Assembly (NCBI RefSeq): GCF_900099905.1
Contig: NZ_FNEE01000018.1
Coordinates: 62,001 to 126,000, forward strand
Direction of reading: 5' to 3'
Length of the DNA stretch: 64,000 bases
Origin: Mesorhizobium muleiense
GTDB taxonomy: Bacteria; Pseudomonadota; Alphaproteobacteria; Rhizobiales; Rhizobiaceae
A program made the translations under genes and the position numbers. The notes beneath the pieces were generated by a model. The model saw only the letters and a list, made by a program, of their open reading frames with translations, ran no database searches and was not told the DNA's origin. This document shows positions 44,303 to 55,076 of this stretch, one piece after another; within the stretch, counting starts at the first letter, position 1; each line of letters begins with the position of its first letter.

Positions 44303-45184
44303 TCAGCGCCTCCGCTTCGCGCGAGGATCGAACAGGTCGCGCAGGCCGTCCCCGAGCAGATTAACGGCAAGGACCGTGACGGCAAGGCAGATACCGGGGG
44401 CAAAAATCGTCATGGGCGCGATGGCGAGGTAGAGGCGGGAACTGGCGATCATGTTGCCCCAGCTCGGAATCTCGGGTGGCACGCCCACGCCGAGGAAACT
44501 CAGCCCGGCCTCCGTCAGGATCGCGCTGGCGCAGACAGTAGCGCCCTGGACCATCAGCGCCGGAACAGTGCTCGGCAGGATATGCCGCCACAGCACCTTC
44601 GGCAGACGGGCCCCGCCACAGAGCGCGGCCTCGACATACGGACGCTCGCGAACACCCAGAACCACCGAACGAACCAGCCGCGCGACGGCTGGCGTCTCGG
44701 GAATTGCGATCGCGACGATGAGGATCCCGATGCCGGGGCCTGTCAGCGAAATAAGGGCAATCGCCAGCAGTATCGTCGGAATCGACATCAGGCCATCCAT
44801 GATCCGCATGACGACGTTGTCGAAGCTGCGGCTGTAGCCGGCGACGACTCCGATCAGAAGACCGACAAGAGCCGCGCACGCCGCCGACAACAATCCGACC
44901 ATAAGGGAGATGCGAGCGCCAAAGATCGTTCGGGCAAACACGTCGCGGCCCAGATTGTCGCTCCCGAACCACATCTCGGCGGAAGGCGGCTGGAGGCGCT
45001 TGAACGGATCCATGTTCACCGGATCGCCGGCGTAAATCGGGGCAGCCAGCGCCAGGACGATCAGGAGCATCAGGAGACCGCCGCCGATCATCACAAGCGG
45101 GTGCCGCCTTGCCAGACGGGGAACATCGGATAACTGCAGCCGACCCATCGGCACGGCTTCAACTGGTGCGGAGAGGAGGGTCAT
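44303..45184 (-). CDS. peptide ABC transporter permease (DppC/OppC type), system 1
   Basis: 293 residues, about six hydrophobic segments (first MIGGGLLMLLIVLALAAPIY). Includes MWFGSDNLGRDVFARTIFGA, typical of DppC, and the EAA-like loop YVEAALCGGARLPKVLWRHI then LPS for contact with the ATPases. Ends DLFDPRAKRRR. Starts one base after the DppB stop. Confidence 0.9.
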   Translation of the reverse strand: MTLLSAPVEAVPMGRLQLSDVPRLARRHPLVMIGGGLLMLLIVLALAAPIYAGDPVNMDPFKRLQPPSAEMWFGSDNLGRDVFARTIFGARISLMVGLLSAACAALVGLLIGVVAGYSRSFDNVVMRIMDGLMSIPTILLAIALISLTGPGIGILIVAIAIPETPAVARLVRSVVLGVRERPYVEAALCGGARLPKVLWRHILPSTVPALMVQGATVCASAILTEAGLSFLGVGVPPEIPSWGNMIASSRLYLAIAPMTIFAPGICLAVTVLAVNLLGDGLRDLFDPRAKRRR

Positions 45185-45185
45185 A

Positions 45186-46125
45186 TCAGTACCGGATACG
45201 GGGATCGATCAAGGTGTACGCCAGATCGACCGTGAGGTTGATAAGGACGTACAGACCCGAAGTCAGGATGAGCACACTCTGAATACCGGATAGTCGCGAT
45301 TGTTGATTGCATCCACGACCAGACGACCGATACCGGGTATGTTGAACACCGTTTCCGTAAGCACGACTCCGCCGATCAGATAAGCGAAGCTTATGCCGAT
45401 CACCGTCAGGATCTGGACACCCGCATTCTTCAAGGCATGGTGGAAAAGCATGGCATAGGACGAAGCGCCTTTGGCGGCGGCCGTTCGCATATAATCTTCC
45501 GACAGGACCTCAAGCATGCTCGCCCGCGTGATCCGGGCGATAAATGCAATGTAGGCAACACTCAAAGCTACCGTTGGCAGGATCAGGTGCTCAATCCAGG
45601 CTCCAAGGCCTTGGCCAATGGGCTTGTATCCCTGAACCGGCACCCAGTGCGCCTGCATGGCAAAGAAGTAGACGAGAAAATAGCCAACAACAAAGACCGG
45701 AACTGAAAACCCGAGCGCTGAGAATGCGGTGAGAACACGGTCTATTGGACCGCTGGCGCGCCAGGCAGCCAAAGTGCCAAAGGACACGCCGATCATGACT
45801 GAAACAAGCATGGTCAAGCTAGACAGAGAGACGGTCGGCTCAAGCCGCTGCGCGATGAGTTCGAGAACCGGCCGTCCGGCAAAGATCGAGGTGCCGAAAT
45901 CGCCGCGCAGCATGTCGCGCACCCAACGTATGAACTGAACCGGCATAGGATCGTTCAGGCCCAGCTTCTCGCGGATGCCGACGATCATCTCCGCTGTCGC
46001 CGACCTGCCTGCAATCATCGCCGCCGGATCGCCGGGCGCCAATCTGAGAAGCAGGAACACGAAATCCCGACCATCGCCATGACGGCGATGGTCGAAACCA
46101 ACCTGCGAAGGACGTAAGCAGCCAC
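45186..46125 (-). pseudogene. peptide ABC transporter permease (DppB/OppB type), system 1, two frameshifts
   Basis: GTG start at 46125, five bases after the SBP stop: AAYVLRRLVSTIAVMAMVGI, then a one-base deletion near 46062; main frame FVFLLLRLAPGDPAAMIAGR through the EAA loop YMRTAAAKGASSYAMLFHHA and NIPGIGRLVVDAINNRDYPV; a second deletion near 45285; and the end QSVLILTSGLYVLINLTVDL, AYTLIDPRIRY at TGA 45186-45188. All expected DppB segments are present. Confidence 0.85.
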
Positions 46126-46130
46126 AGTGC

Positions 46131-47727
46131 TCAGGCCTTCTGCATGTTCCATATCGGAACGACCTGCGGCATGCCGATGAGGCCCGTGAGCGTCTTACGG
46201 CGCGCCATCGGCGAGACATAGTGCCCCAACCTCACATCGCCCACGAAGTCCACCAGAGACCTTGCATCTGGCGAGCCAAGGCCTTCCGCTCCTCAAGCGT
46301 TGCTACAGATGCCCACTTGGCCCGCAGCGCTTCATATTCATCATTCTTCGGCCAGCCATACCAGGCGCTCTCTCCGTTCGCGAGGAGAAGCGGGGTAGCT
46401 AACGGATTGGCGAGGGAGAAATCCGCCTCAGACGTAATGAACATGCTCCAGCCGCCATTCTCGACGGAATCCTTTTTCGCGCGGCGCGTGGAGAGGCCAC
46501 CCCAGTCGCTGGGCGCAAGCTCGACATTGATCCCGATGTTGCGCAGGGCCGCAGCAAGCAACTGCGAACCATCGTTGCTGGGCGCCCAATCCGTGGCCTG
46601 CAAAACCACGATCTTTTCGCCCGCATAACCGGCCTCCTTGAAGAGCTGTTTGGCCTTTTCTGGATCGCCGCCCTTCTTGTCCCAGCCCGTATTCTCATCG
46701 TTGGAATAGAGCGTATCGCCACCAAATATCGAAGTGACCGAGCGGCCATACTTCGGCGCCAGGACGTTCATGAACGCCTCCTGATCGATCAGGTGAAGCA
46801 TCGCCTGCCGCGCCTTCACATTGTCGAACGGCTTTTGGAGAAAATTCAGGCGCAGCAACATGCTCTTGCCGGTTTTGTCCAGCACATCGACCACAAGGTT
46901 GGGATCACTCTCGATCACCGAGACAAGGTCGTTGGGCGGCTGCTCAACGTAGTCGATCTCACCTGCTTGCAAGGCCGCGAAGGCTGTCTGCGGGTCGGAG
47001 ATATTATCCCAGATTATACTATCGACTTTGACGATCTTACCGCCAGCCAATCCGTCCGCCGGCTCCTGGCGAGGAACATATTTTCATTGCGATCGTAGGT
47101 GTAGCTCGCGCCCGACTTGACAAGAGCTTCATTGAACCTGAACGGCCCCGACCCGACATTCGTAGCGACCTGCTCAGTTGCTGGGCGACTGGCATCTTTC
47201 TCGCGCATGATGAACAGGCATGGGGGTGTCAGATCTGCCAGGAGATCGATCAGAATGCCGAGCGGTTCCTTCAGGGTGATCAGGAATGTCTTGTCGTCTT
47301 TCTTTGAGATGTCGCTTGCGCGCTCCATGATCAACTGTCCGCCTGGAGCCACCTGGCCCCAGCGACGAATCGAAGCCACACAGTCCCCCGCGGTGACGGG
47401 AGTGTCGTCGTGCCAAGCTAGGCCGTCCCGCAGTTCGAACGTGTAGGTCTTTCTGTCTTCGGACACGCCCCACTTGCCGACCATTTGCGGCTGCGGCATG
47501 AATTTCGAGTCCACCCCGAACAGAGTATCGTAAATTGCCAAGCCGTGGTCGGCCGTGACACTGGTCGCCGTAAAAATTGGATCGAAGATGCGCAGGTCAT
47601 TCGCCTTGACCATGCGCACAGTTCGCGCGCCGGCTGGTGTCGTCTGCGCCCGCAGGACAGAAGGAATAGACAAAGCCATTCCTGTTAACAAACCCGTTTT
47701 GATCAATTCGCGTCGAGATATCGTCAT
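46131..47727 (-). pseudogene. peptide-binding SBP (family 5), system 1, two frameshifts
   Basis: Start ATG 47727 with GGGGAA upstream. Tat-like signal ISRRELIKTGLLTGMALSIP. Then RTVRMVKANDLRIFDPIFTA, FELRDGLAWHDDTPVTAGDC and SGPFRFNEALVKSGASYTYD; a one-base deletion near 47080; VPRQEPADGLAGGKIVKVDS and FDNVKARQAMLHLIDQEAF; a second shift near 46255; end VSPMARRKTLTGLIGMPQVV, PIWNMQKA at TGA 46131. Would deliver di/oligopeptides to DppBCDF of the same operon. Confidence 0.87.
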
Positions 47728-48099
47728 GTTTATTCCCCTTGCCAATCGCGCTGTTGATCCGCGCTTGTTTGCTGGATGAATACCGAGAGGAGCATTCATT
47801 ACTCCTATGCTCGGTCGCGCCGCGCCTGGGTCAAATTCAGTTTGCGTATCGTCGCCATCTCGTTTTGAGATAACTCAGAGCGCGGTAGCGCATACGTCGA
47901 GGCAGTGTTGCCGACAACCTTCAGATTTATCGAAGTGCTGCTTCGGTGCGGCTGTGGTTTCCTCCTGAGTTCCACTATCACTGCGCGGTCCCGACGAAAG
48001 CGCCCCGCCCTGGCAACGGAGCTTCTGAAAGTCTTTCTGGATAAGCTGTTTATGACTTGCTCCTGCGAAGACGCCCAACCGCGACGGTTCAGGATCTGA

Positions 48100-48545
48100 A
48101 CGGCCATGTCATCTTGCGAGCGCTCGAAGTCGCACGCGTGCGTCGGTCCCGTCTAACCGGGCTGCTCGCAAGCCGTAAATGCAGTCTGCTGGTCGGCAAT
48201 GTTGTCCCGCATGACATTATCGACCTAGCTATCTTGCCTCTCTTTCTCGTGACAAGTGTGCCCTTTTCGCGTGATGAGCAAGGCAGGGCGAAAAGTCCCA
48301 AGGGATATCGCTGTGGAAGGCCTCGGTCGTCCTTCTTCGACCCGTCGCTGGCGCGCACCATGTTCACTGCCCGCCGGAATGCAGCTGGCCCCAGCGGCCG
48401 ATCGATGCCACACGGTCCGCGGCGCTGACTTGGATGCCGTCGTGCCAGACCAGACCGTCCGCAGCTCGAATTAATGTCCTTTATGATCGGAAGCACTTCA
48501 CTTGCCACCATTTGCGGCAGCAACATAAACTTCGCGTCGTAATTC
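48100..48545 (-). pseudogene. relic of a second family 5 SBP
   Basis: Collinear but heavily degraded match to the system 1 SBP: FMLLPQMV (compare FMPQPQMV), GLARRHPSQRRGPCGIDRPL where the intact gene has GLAWHDDTPVTAGDCVAS in a shifted frame, RASDGSKKDD (compare RASDISKKDD), and a segment at 48170-48235 matching 46965-47030. Large internal deletions. Suggests a tandem duplication of the SBP gene. Confidence 0.6.
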
Positions 48546-49106
48546 CGGTCCCATTTCTTGGTTAGTAGCGCGGTTGATCTACGTGCTTATCTGCTGGATG
48601 AGTACTGAGCCAGTCAGCGGCCGTGTTGCATGCGGCAGCAAAGATGCGAGTTTGACCATCATCCGGCTCCGTTTCGGTTGAGGAGCGGAGATTTCTCGCC
48701 AAACATGGATTTACCATTCGGCATAGCAGATCTGGCGATCGGCGCTATGATCGCGTCACGGTGAACGGGCGGTGATCCACACGGCTGAGCTGAGGCTCCT
48801 TCGTACGTCCCAATTTAACTTCGATTGGGTTTGCCCATCTTCAGGAATGCAGCAAGGTCATCGGCATGCCCACTTGAGGGGAGCAAGAGAATGGCTATTT
48901 TGCACGCCCGAACTCGACTGCGAACGTGGAGCATCATAACCGATAGTCATTCAGGCGGTCAGGGGTGAGCGCCGCCGACAAGTAACATTGAGCTCAGCCT
49001 CATCGGATTTCCAAGCACATGGCGGCTGCCTCGGTAAGGGTCGTACCCCGGAGAACCGTGCGCGTCCGCAAATGTTGGCCTTCGAGAGTTCAATTCGCCC
49101 TCTCAC
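48546..49106. other. no recognisable gene
   Basis: About 560 bases between the SBP relic and the alpha/beta hydrolase gene; only short frames without similarity. Confidence 0.4.
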
Positions 49107-49958
49107 CTACCCGTGCCATTGACGGATGAGTCTGTTCACTGCCTCGCTCTGATCGATGTGCACGGCATGCCCTGCATTGTTCAGCAGGTGGAAATCCGAA
49201 TTCCTGATCAGCTTTGCCAGCTTCAGCCCTTGTTCCGGCGTCACGGTCGGGTCGTTCTTCGACCAGATAATCAATGTCTGGGCCTGAAGCCGATCAAGGT
49301 ACGGGAAGATGTATCTGTGCTGTAGCGCAACATAGAGGCGCTCATTGGTCTCTTCTTCGGGCAAGTTCTGAAACATCTGGTATTGTCCGCGCGCCGCAGC
49401 CCGCCGATAAGCCTCTCGCTTTGCGCCTTCCACATCCTGCCCAGAGGCGCGGGTGCCTTTCCACCATCCGTTGATGTATTCCTCTTCGCTTGGCATCGGA
49501 CCCGAATAATCATAACTCTGCCGGCTGGCTTGGATCCAGGCCTCGTCACGGTCGTCTCCAAACGCTGGGGACACGGAGTTCGCCGTCAGCAGTACGAGCT
49601 TGGAAACAAGATCAGGACGCACGATCGCGACCCGCGTGGCGACGAATGATCCTTCTGAATTGCCAGCTAACGTAATCTGCTTTAACCCCAGCGCTTCGAT
49701 GAAGCCAATCACGTGATCCACGCGACCGAGCCGGTTTATGTATCTGTGATCAGCGGGATAATCCGTTCCACCAAAGTGGAGCTGATCAACGGCGATCACC
49801 CTGAAATGATCGGATAGGCCGTTCAGCTGCAGAACAAAGGAAGCCTTTCCCTCCGCGCCGAAGCCGGCACCGTGTAGAAATACAATCGGCACACCGGCTC
49901 CGTTCTCACAATACGAGGTCGTGATACCACCAACCGAAATGAGGTGTGCAGTGATCAT
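49107..49958 (-). CDS. alpha/beta hydrolase (MhpC-like), copy 1
   Basis: 283 residues, standard length. Oxyanion-hole HGAGF near residue 29, nucleophile Ser101 in LAGNSEGSF, acid Asp in IIWSKNDPTV and His in LNNAGHAVHI near the C-terminus complete the triad. The cap domain lies between. Closest in kind to C-C or ester hydrolases of aromatic and amide catabolism; the substrate is unknown. A near-identical C-terminal half is encoded at 63468-64000, next to the second peptide importer. ATG 49958; the frame is intact. Confidence 0.85.
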   Translation of the reverse strand: MITAHLISVGGITTSYCENGAGVPIVFLHGAGFGAEGKASFVLQLNGLSDHFRVIAVDQLHFGGTDYPADHRYINRLGRVDHVIGFIEALGLKQITLAGNSEGSFVATRVAIVRPDLVSKLVLLTANSVSPAFGDDRDEAWIQASRQSYDYSGPMPSEEEYINGWWKGTRASGQDVEGAKREAYRRAAARGQYQMFQNLPEEETNERLYVALQHRYIFPYLDRLQAQTLIIWSKNDPTVTPEQGLKLAKLIRNSDFHLLNNAGHAVHIDQSEAVNRLIRQWHG

Positions 49959-50454
49959 TCCATTTCCTCAGCAAAACTGGTCGTGTCAGGTCGGCTAGAT
50001 ATTGCGCGGTGCGAACCGCTCACTTGTGAGTGTACCAGCGTCACTGGGCCGCCTTGTGCTAATTGATGCCTACCACCGCAGAAAATCCACGTTTTTCTCG
50101 GTGGATAAGCACATAATCGCCGATTAGCGAGTGTATGATCCCTCTCTCCGCGCCCGACGCGAAAGGCCGGCCAGGGCGCAGGACGAGTGCATCCCGAGTA
50201 GGTCACGCCTGGCAGGGAAATCGCAAGGGGCAATCACCATGAGGAGTGCGGCGCCGGTCACCCTCGCCGGTCCTCCGGGCCAAAACCAGCTGAGAGAGAA
50301 AAATAGCGTAAGCGACTTGCCGCTGGACGGGCAGGTGGTGGATTGAGTGGGCGATGGACCTCGGGCGCGTTACGCCTTTTCGATACCTGCTATCTTCGTT
50401 CATCAGTTAAGCGTGAAAGTGACGGTATGGAATTTGCCATTGCGCTGGATGAAG
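49959..50454. other. divergent intergenic region, no recognisable gene
   Basis: About 500 bases between the hydrolase gene (leftward) and the SBP fragment (rightward). No reliable gene; promoter for the hydrolase expected here. Confidence 0.4.
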
Positions 50455-50803
50455 ACGGAAGCGCTGTGCGAGGCACGCGGGATCCGTCCAACTTCTACGG
50501 CCCGATCCCCGGCTGCGCCGGTGCGGTGCGGGGTGGTGGAACTGGTCATGGTGCAACAAGGATCTCGACGCCAGGCGGCCGAGGCCGACTCGGTGGTCGA
50601 CCCGCGAAGGCTGGCAAGCGAGACAAGATGTGGAGGGCGACCTACGACAAGATCATGGCCGACGCACCTTGGGCGCCGGGCCTTCAACTAGCAGCCCTTC
50701 ACTATGAAATCGGCCCGGATGGGCGGCGCCGACAATCTCTATGTCGACCCTGTCCATATCCCGATCAACTATGACAATGTGTATGTGACCGATGTGCAAT
50801 AAC
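50455..50803 (+). pseudogene. family 5 SBP, C-terminal fragment (third importer)
   Basis: RDPSNFYGPIPGCAGAV, then changing frames DMWRATYDKIMADAPWAP-like (seen as KMWRATYDKIMADAPWAP) and MGGADNLYVDPVHIPINYDN, VYVTDVQ to TAA 50801-50803. This is the last ~110 residues of a peptide/amide SBP. At least two frameshifts and no 5' part. Its stop overlaps the amidase start. Confidence 0.65.
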
Positions 50804-51736
50804 TGCGACTACACCATCCACGGGCGCCATCACCATTTCGGCTGGGACAATTCCTTTGTCCCGACTGAGCGGGTGGCGCCCGGTTCGACGATCGAGTTTC
50901 AGTGCCTGGACTCGTCCGGAGGCCAGTTGACGCTGGACAGCACTGTGGACGACGTCGCTTTGCTCGACTTCGCCAAGGTGAACCCCGTCACCGGGCCCAT
51001 CTATGTCGACGGGGCTGAGCCGGGCGACGCGCTGAAGATCACAATTGAGGCGTTCAAGCCGTCCGGCTTCGGCTGGACGGCGAACATTCCGGGGTTCGGG
51101 CTGCTCGCCGACGATTTTCCGGAGCCGGCGCTGAACATTTGGACATACGACGCCGCCTCGCTCGAGCCGGCGCTGTTCGGCAAGCATGCGCGGGTGCCGC
51201 TAAAACCCTTTGCCGGCACCATCGGCAACGCGCCGGCTGAAATGGGCCTCCACTCGGTGGTGCCGCCAAGGCGCGTCGGTGGCAATCTCGACATCCGCGA
51301 TCTCGCGGCCGGTACCACACTCTATCTGCCGGTGGAGGTGGCCGGTGCGCTGTTTTCGGTTGGCGACACGCATGCCGCGCAGGGCGACGGCGAAGTGTGC
51401 GGCACGGCGATCGAAAGCCCGATGGATGTCGTGCTCAAGCTCGACCTGGTCAAGGATGCGCGGCTGAAGACACCGCGCTTCACCACGCCGGGTCCGGTGA
51501 CGCGCCATATCGACGCCAAGGGCTATGAGGTGACGACCGGCATCGGACCGGACCTGATGACCGGCGCCAGGGAAGCGGTCTCGCAGATGATCGACCTGCT
51601 TGCCGGCCGCTACGGAATGGACCCGGTCGAGGCCTACATGCTGGTATCCGTCTGCGGCGATCTCCGGATCAGCGAGATCGTCGACATGCCGAACTGGGTG
51701 GTGTCGTTCTACTTTCCGCGCTGCGTCTTCGAATGA
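50792..51736 (+). CDS. acetamidase/formamidase family amidohydrolase
   Basis: 314 residues, full length. MCNNCDYTIHGRHHHFGWDN, GSTIEFQCLDSSGGQLTLDS, TGPIYVDGAEPGDALKITIE, FSVGDTHAAQGDGEVCGTAI (conserved metal/active-site motif) and VSVCGDLRISEIVDMPNWVV. Hydrolyses short aliphatic amides or formamide to the acid and ammonia. ATG 50792 lies inside the end of the SBP fragment and its own stop overlaps the next ATPase gene start (51733), showing it once sat in an SBP-amidase-ATPase operon that imported amides or peptides. Confidence 0.9.
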   Translation: MCNNCDYTIHGRHHHFGWDNSFVPTERVAPGSTIEFQCLDSSGGQLTLDSTVDDVALLDFAKVNPVTGPIYVDGAEPGDALKITIEAFKPSGFGWTANIPGFGLLADDFPEPALNIWTYDAASLEPALFGKHARVPLKPFAGTIGNAPAEMGLHSVVPPRRVGGNLDIRDLAAGTTLYLPVEVAGALFSVGDTHAAQGDGEVCGTAIESPMDVVLKLDLVKDARLKTPRFTTPGPVTRHIDAKGYEVTTGIGPDLMTGAREAVSQMIDLLAGRYGMDPVEAYMLVSVCGDLRISEIVDMPNWVVSFYFPRCVFE

Positions 51737-52164
51737 GCAAAGGCGCAGGCAAAAAGCGGACCGGGGTTTTTGCCCCGGCCGCTTCGAGGACGGCCGGAGC
51801 GGTGCTGGAAGTCTCCGGCCTGACCGTCAGCGTGCGCGGCGAAGATGGCGAGCGGCCGGTGGTATCAGAGCTGTCGTTCTCGCTCGCGCGCGGCGAGACG
51901 CTTTGCATTGCCGGCGAATCCGGCTCCGGCAAATCGATGACGGCGCTGGCGATCATGCAGCTCTTGCCGTAGCCGGCCGGCTGGATCTCGTCGGGCACCA
52001 TTCGGCTTGGGGAGACCGACCTTGCCACACTCAGCGAGCCCCAGATGCAGCGCATTAGCGGCATCGCATCGCCAAATCTCCAGGAGCCGATGACGTCACT
52101 CAACCCGGTGCTGTCGATCGGCCGGCAACTGATTGAATCCATCGAGGTTCATGTCCGCCGTTAG
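51733..52164 (+). pseudogene. peptide ABC transporter ATPase (DppD type), truncated (third importer)
   Basis: Overlaps the amidase stop (ATGA). VLEVSGLTVSVRGEDGERPV, Walker A GESGSGKSMTALAIMQLLP, then TAG (51970-51972) and the same frame continues ISSGTIRLGETDLATLSEPQ, LQEPMTSLNPVLSIGRQLIE and stops at 52164. The Q-loop is degenerate and the signature and Walker B parts are missing; the neighbouring IS3 relic likely caused the truncation. Confidence 0.8.
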
Positions 52165-52211
52165 CACCAATGAGACAGAATTGGGCTAATTGAGAGAGGA
52201 GGTCTTCTGGG

Positions 52212-52800
52212 CCATGGTAGTGACGAAGCCTTCTGCGGAGAAGGTCAGGGTCACCCGGAAGCATGGCCGGCGGGGAGATTCGCATCCTCCCTGATGGCCT
52301 GCGTGGCGAGGACTCGATCGCAGCACTTTGCCGCCGCGAAGTGGATCGCCGATAGCCTGTATCACAACTGGTCGAAGGAGTTGCTCGAAGCCGGCAAGAA
52401 GCGGCTGGCGGGTGATAACTGTGCGTGCCGCCACCACGACAAGGTCAAGGTTCTTCGAGACGCGCGATCTGAAAGAGGTCGTTGCCGAACAGGCGCTGGA
52501 ACTGTGGTGCTCAAAAGCATAATCGCTGATGGGGCGACGACAAATGACATATGCCCCCTCGGAGAGCTCGAGATCATCCGGATCGTCGAGCGATCCCACC
52601 TGTCGACGCCGCACGCAACGGCTCGGCATCCCGCGCGCCACTTTCCACTGCTGGTATGACCGCTTCCTTCCTAGTGATCGAGACTGTCGAGACCCATGAC
52701 CGGATCGTAGGAAAGACCTGGCGCGAGGCGAACCGGCTGCGTGGTGAGCGGATTCTAGAGCGAGATGAGGTTTATGGGAGTCGTGGGATTTCCAAATCAG
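52212..52800 (+). pseudogene. IS3-family OrfA/OrfB start, degenerate
   Basis: KPSAEKVRVTRKHGRRGD, LYHNW-like SKELLEAGKKRLAGD, then RDLKEVVAEQALEL (end of OrfA) and, further on, EKLEIIRIVE and LGIPRATFHCWYDRF (start of OrfB), spread over three frames. Recognisable order of an IS3-group element with many indels. Confidence 0.65.
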
Positions 52801-52844
52801 CAATGATCTAATTCAACCTTGATGCTGGGCAGAAGGCCAGCATG

Positions 52845-53390
52845 GATGTTGGATACTCGATGGACCTGGGCGAACGGGGTTGTTCGTGCGGTCAAGGTTG
52901 AAGGGCTTTCGCGGCGCGCGGCTGCTTGATTCGGCGTCAAGTGCAGCGATCGAGTGGCTGAAGCGGGTGGGAAGACCGGGAGCGTGGCGCCCGCCAAGTG
53001 GGTGGCTACAAGCCCGAGCGATATCGGGGGCGTGGCGCGACTGGCTTGTCGAGCGCTGCCGAGAGAAGGACTCCACCTTGCGCGGGCTTGTGGCCGAACT
53101 CGGCGAGCGCGGCCTGAAGGTCGATTACCGCTCGGTGTGGGAGTTTGTGCAGGCCGAGAAGCTGCCTCACAAAAAAGACGCTGATCGCAGTCAAGCAGGA
53201 TCGCCCCGACACCGCGCGCAGTGGGTTCTGTACTAGATTCGGATCGATCCCGCCCGCCTGGTGTTCATCGACGAAACCTGGACCAAGACCAACATGGCTC
53301 CGCTCAGGGGCTGGGCGCCGGTCGGACAGCGGATCAAGGCCAATGGCCATGTGTGGACGCCCCCTCGGACGTAGCGTGATCGGGTGCGGC
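52845..53390 (+). pseudogene. IS630-family transposase, 5' half (interrupted by IS110)
   Basis: YSMDLGERG, VKVEGLSRRAAA, AIEWLKRVGR, then AISGAWRDWLVERCREKDST, LRGLVAELGERGLKVDYRSV and the DDE start LVFIDETWTKTNMAPLRGWA, PVGQRIKA, in changing frames. The protein breaks off at about 53390 and resumes at 54640 beyond the IS110 relic. Confidence 0.75.
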
Positions 53391-53419
53391 CATGTGTTCG
53401 GCCTCTCTTACGGCTCGTC

Positions 53420-54576
53420 ATGGCCGCGGGCCCGTATTGGGAGTTCGAGGATCAGGTCCACATCACTTGAACGCGCTCGAAGCGCTCCCCATGCGCCTGG
53501 TTCTCCTGATCCCGCCTCACCCACTTTGCGCCATACCTGTCCTTTGACGCCAACGGCCTCGCGCCCGTGCCGCTCAAGAGGGCACGACCGGAGCCCGATA
53601 GCTTCTCCCTTCGTCAACAGCGCCCAGACTATGCGGGTGTTCTTGTTCGCCAGCGCCACGATCACCAACATCGGCGCTTTGCGCTCAAGCATCCGGCCGA
53701 GCCAGGATCCTTTAGGCACCCCTTTGCGCTTAGCCCACCGCACCACGGCGCTCGCTGCGCCGCCTCAGTGTGCCATCCGAGATGTTCGGCCCAGTCGTTC
53801 CTTGCCGCCCGTAGAGCGCTGACCCGGCGTTAATCCGACCCAGGCAGCAAAGTCACGGCCCGATCGGAACGTCTCCGCTAGGCGGCGCGAGCGCCTCTAT
53901 GGCGGTGGCAATCAGGGGGGCCGATCCCAAGCACGCTCATCAGACGCCGAGTCGCGTCGTCGGCTTTGGCGCGGGCAGAGATCTCCGTATCCAGCGCGGC
54001 GATTTGGTTCTGCAGATGGCGCACCCCCTCGGCGAGGAGGGCAAGGCAGGAGCGAGCAGCTTCCGGCACACTCCGATGGGGGATCCTCGATTGGGCGATG
54101 AGGCGTCCGACATGGAAAGGTCCTTGCGGCGCTATCAGGCCGTATTCGGAAAGATGGCCGCGGATCCCGTTGATGAGTTGAGTGCGCTGGCCGACCAGGA
54201 TATCACCGGTCCGGAAGATCACGGCGGACGCCTGCTTGGCTTCGCTCTTCACAGCCAAGAAGCATGGTCGGGCGCTGCGCCGCCTCGCAGATCGCCTCCG
54301 CATCGGACACGTCGTTCTTCTGCCGTTTGACGAAGGCTTCACATAGGCGGGTGCGATCAGCCGCACGGTGTGGCCGAGCTTCCCGATCTCCGACCCCAAT
54401 TAGTGGGCACCCGGGCACGCCTCCATTGCCACCAAGCACGGTGGTTGGGTGGCAGAGAAAGCCAGCGGTCGCGCCGCAGCTTCCTACGGAAGATGACCGC
54501 TCCGGCAGAGTTCGCTCCGTGTACTTGAAAAGACATTCTTGGCCAGATCCAAGCCGATGGTGCTAAGTTCCGTCAT
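53420..54576 (-). pseudogene. IS110-family transposase, degenerate, nested in IS630
   Basis: ATG 54576: TELSTIGLDLAKNVF (catalytic Asp). Further on in other frames AFVKRQKNDVSDAEAICEAA, VIFRTGDILVGQRTQLINGI, LIAPQGPFHVGRL, MSVLGIGP, SWLGRMLERKAPMLVIVALA, NKNTRIVWALLTKGE. Related to the intact IS110 gene at 36117-37145 but with at least four frameshifts. Its insertion splits the IS630 gene. Confidence 0.8.
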
Positions 54577-54639
54577 GGGCGCCTCCTTTGAGTGGCTGAG
54601 AACACCTCCACTCTGGCACATCGATGCTGTCGGGGGGGT

Positions 54640-55062
54640 ACACCCCATCACTGGAAGACCATGACCTTCCTGGCTGCGCTGCGTCATGATCGCATCGAAG
54701 CCCCCTTGGCTCATCGACGGGCCGATCAACGGCGAGAGATACCTCCTCTATATCGAGAAGGTTCTCGTGCCCACCCTCTAGCCGGGCGACATCGTTTTGA
54801 TGGACAATCACGGCTCTCACAAAAGCAAGGCCGTTTGGCGCGCAATTCGCAAAAGCGGGTGCGAGGCTCTTCTTCCTGCCCAAATACTCGCCCGATCTCA
54901 ATCCAATCGAATAGTTCTTCGCCAAGCTCAAGCACTGGTTGCGAAACACGGCACACCGAACCGTCGAGGCCGTCTGCGACGCAATCGGCCAAACTCTCAA
55001 TCGTGTCACGCATTACGAATGCTCAAACTATTTCGCAAACTCAGATATGACCGGAGATAATC
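54640..55062 (+). pseudogene. IS630-family transposase, 3' half
   Basis: HHWKTMTFLAALRHDRIEAP, INGERYLLYIEKVLVPTL then a stop codon, PGDIVLMDNHGSHKSKAVWR (second catalytic Asp), FLPKYSPDLNPIE then a stop where W/Q is expected (third acid), KLKHWLRNTAHRTVEAVCDA, VTHYECSNYFANS. Continues 52845-53390 in protein order. Confidence 0.75.
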
Positions 55063-55076
55063 TCATCATGCTCTTA

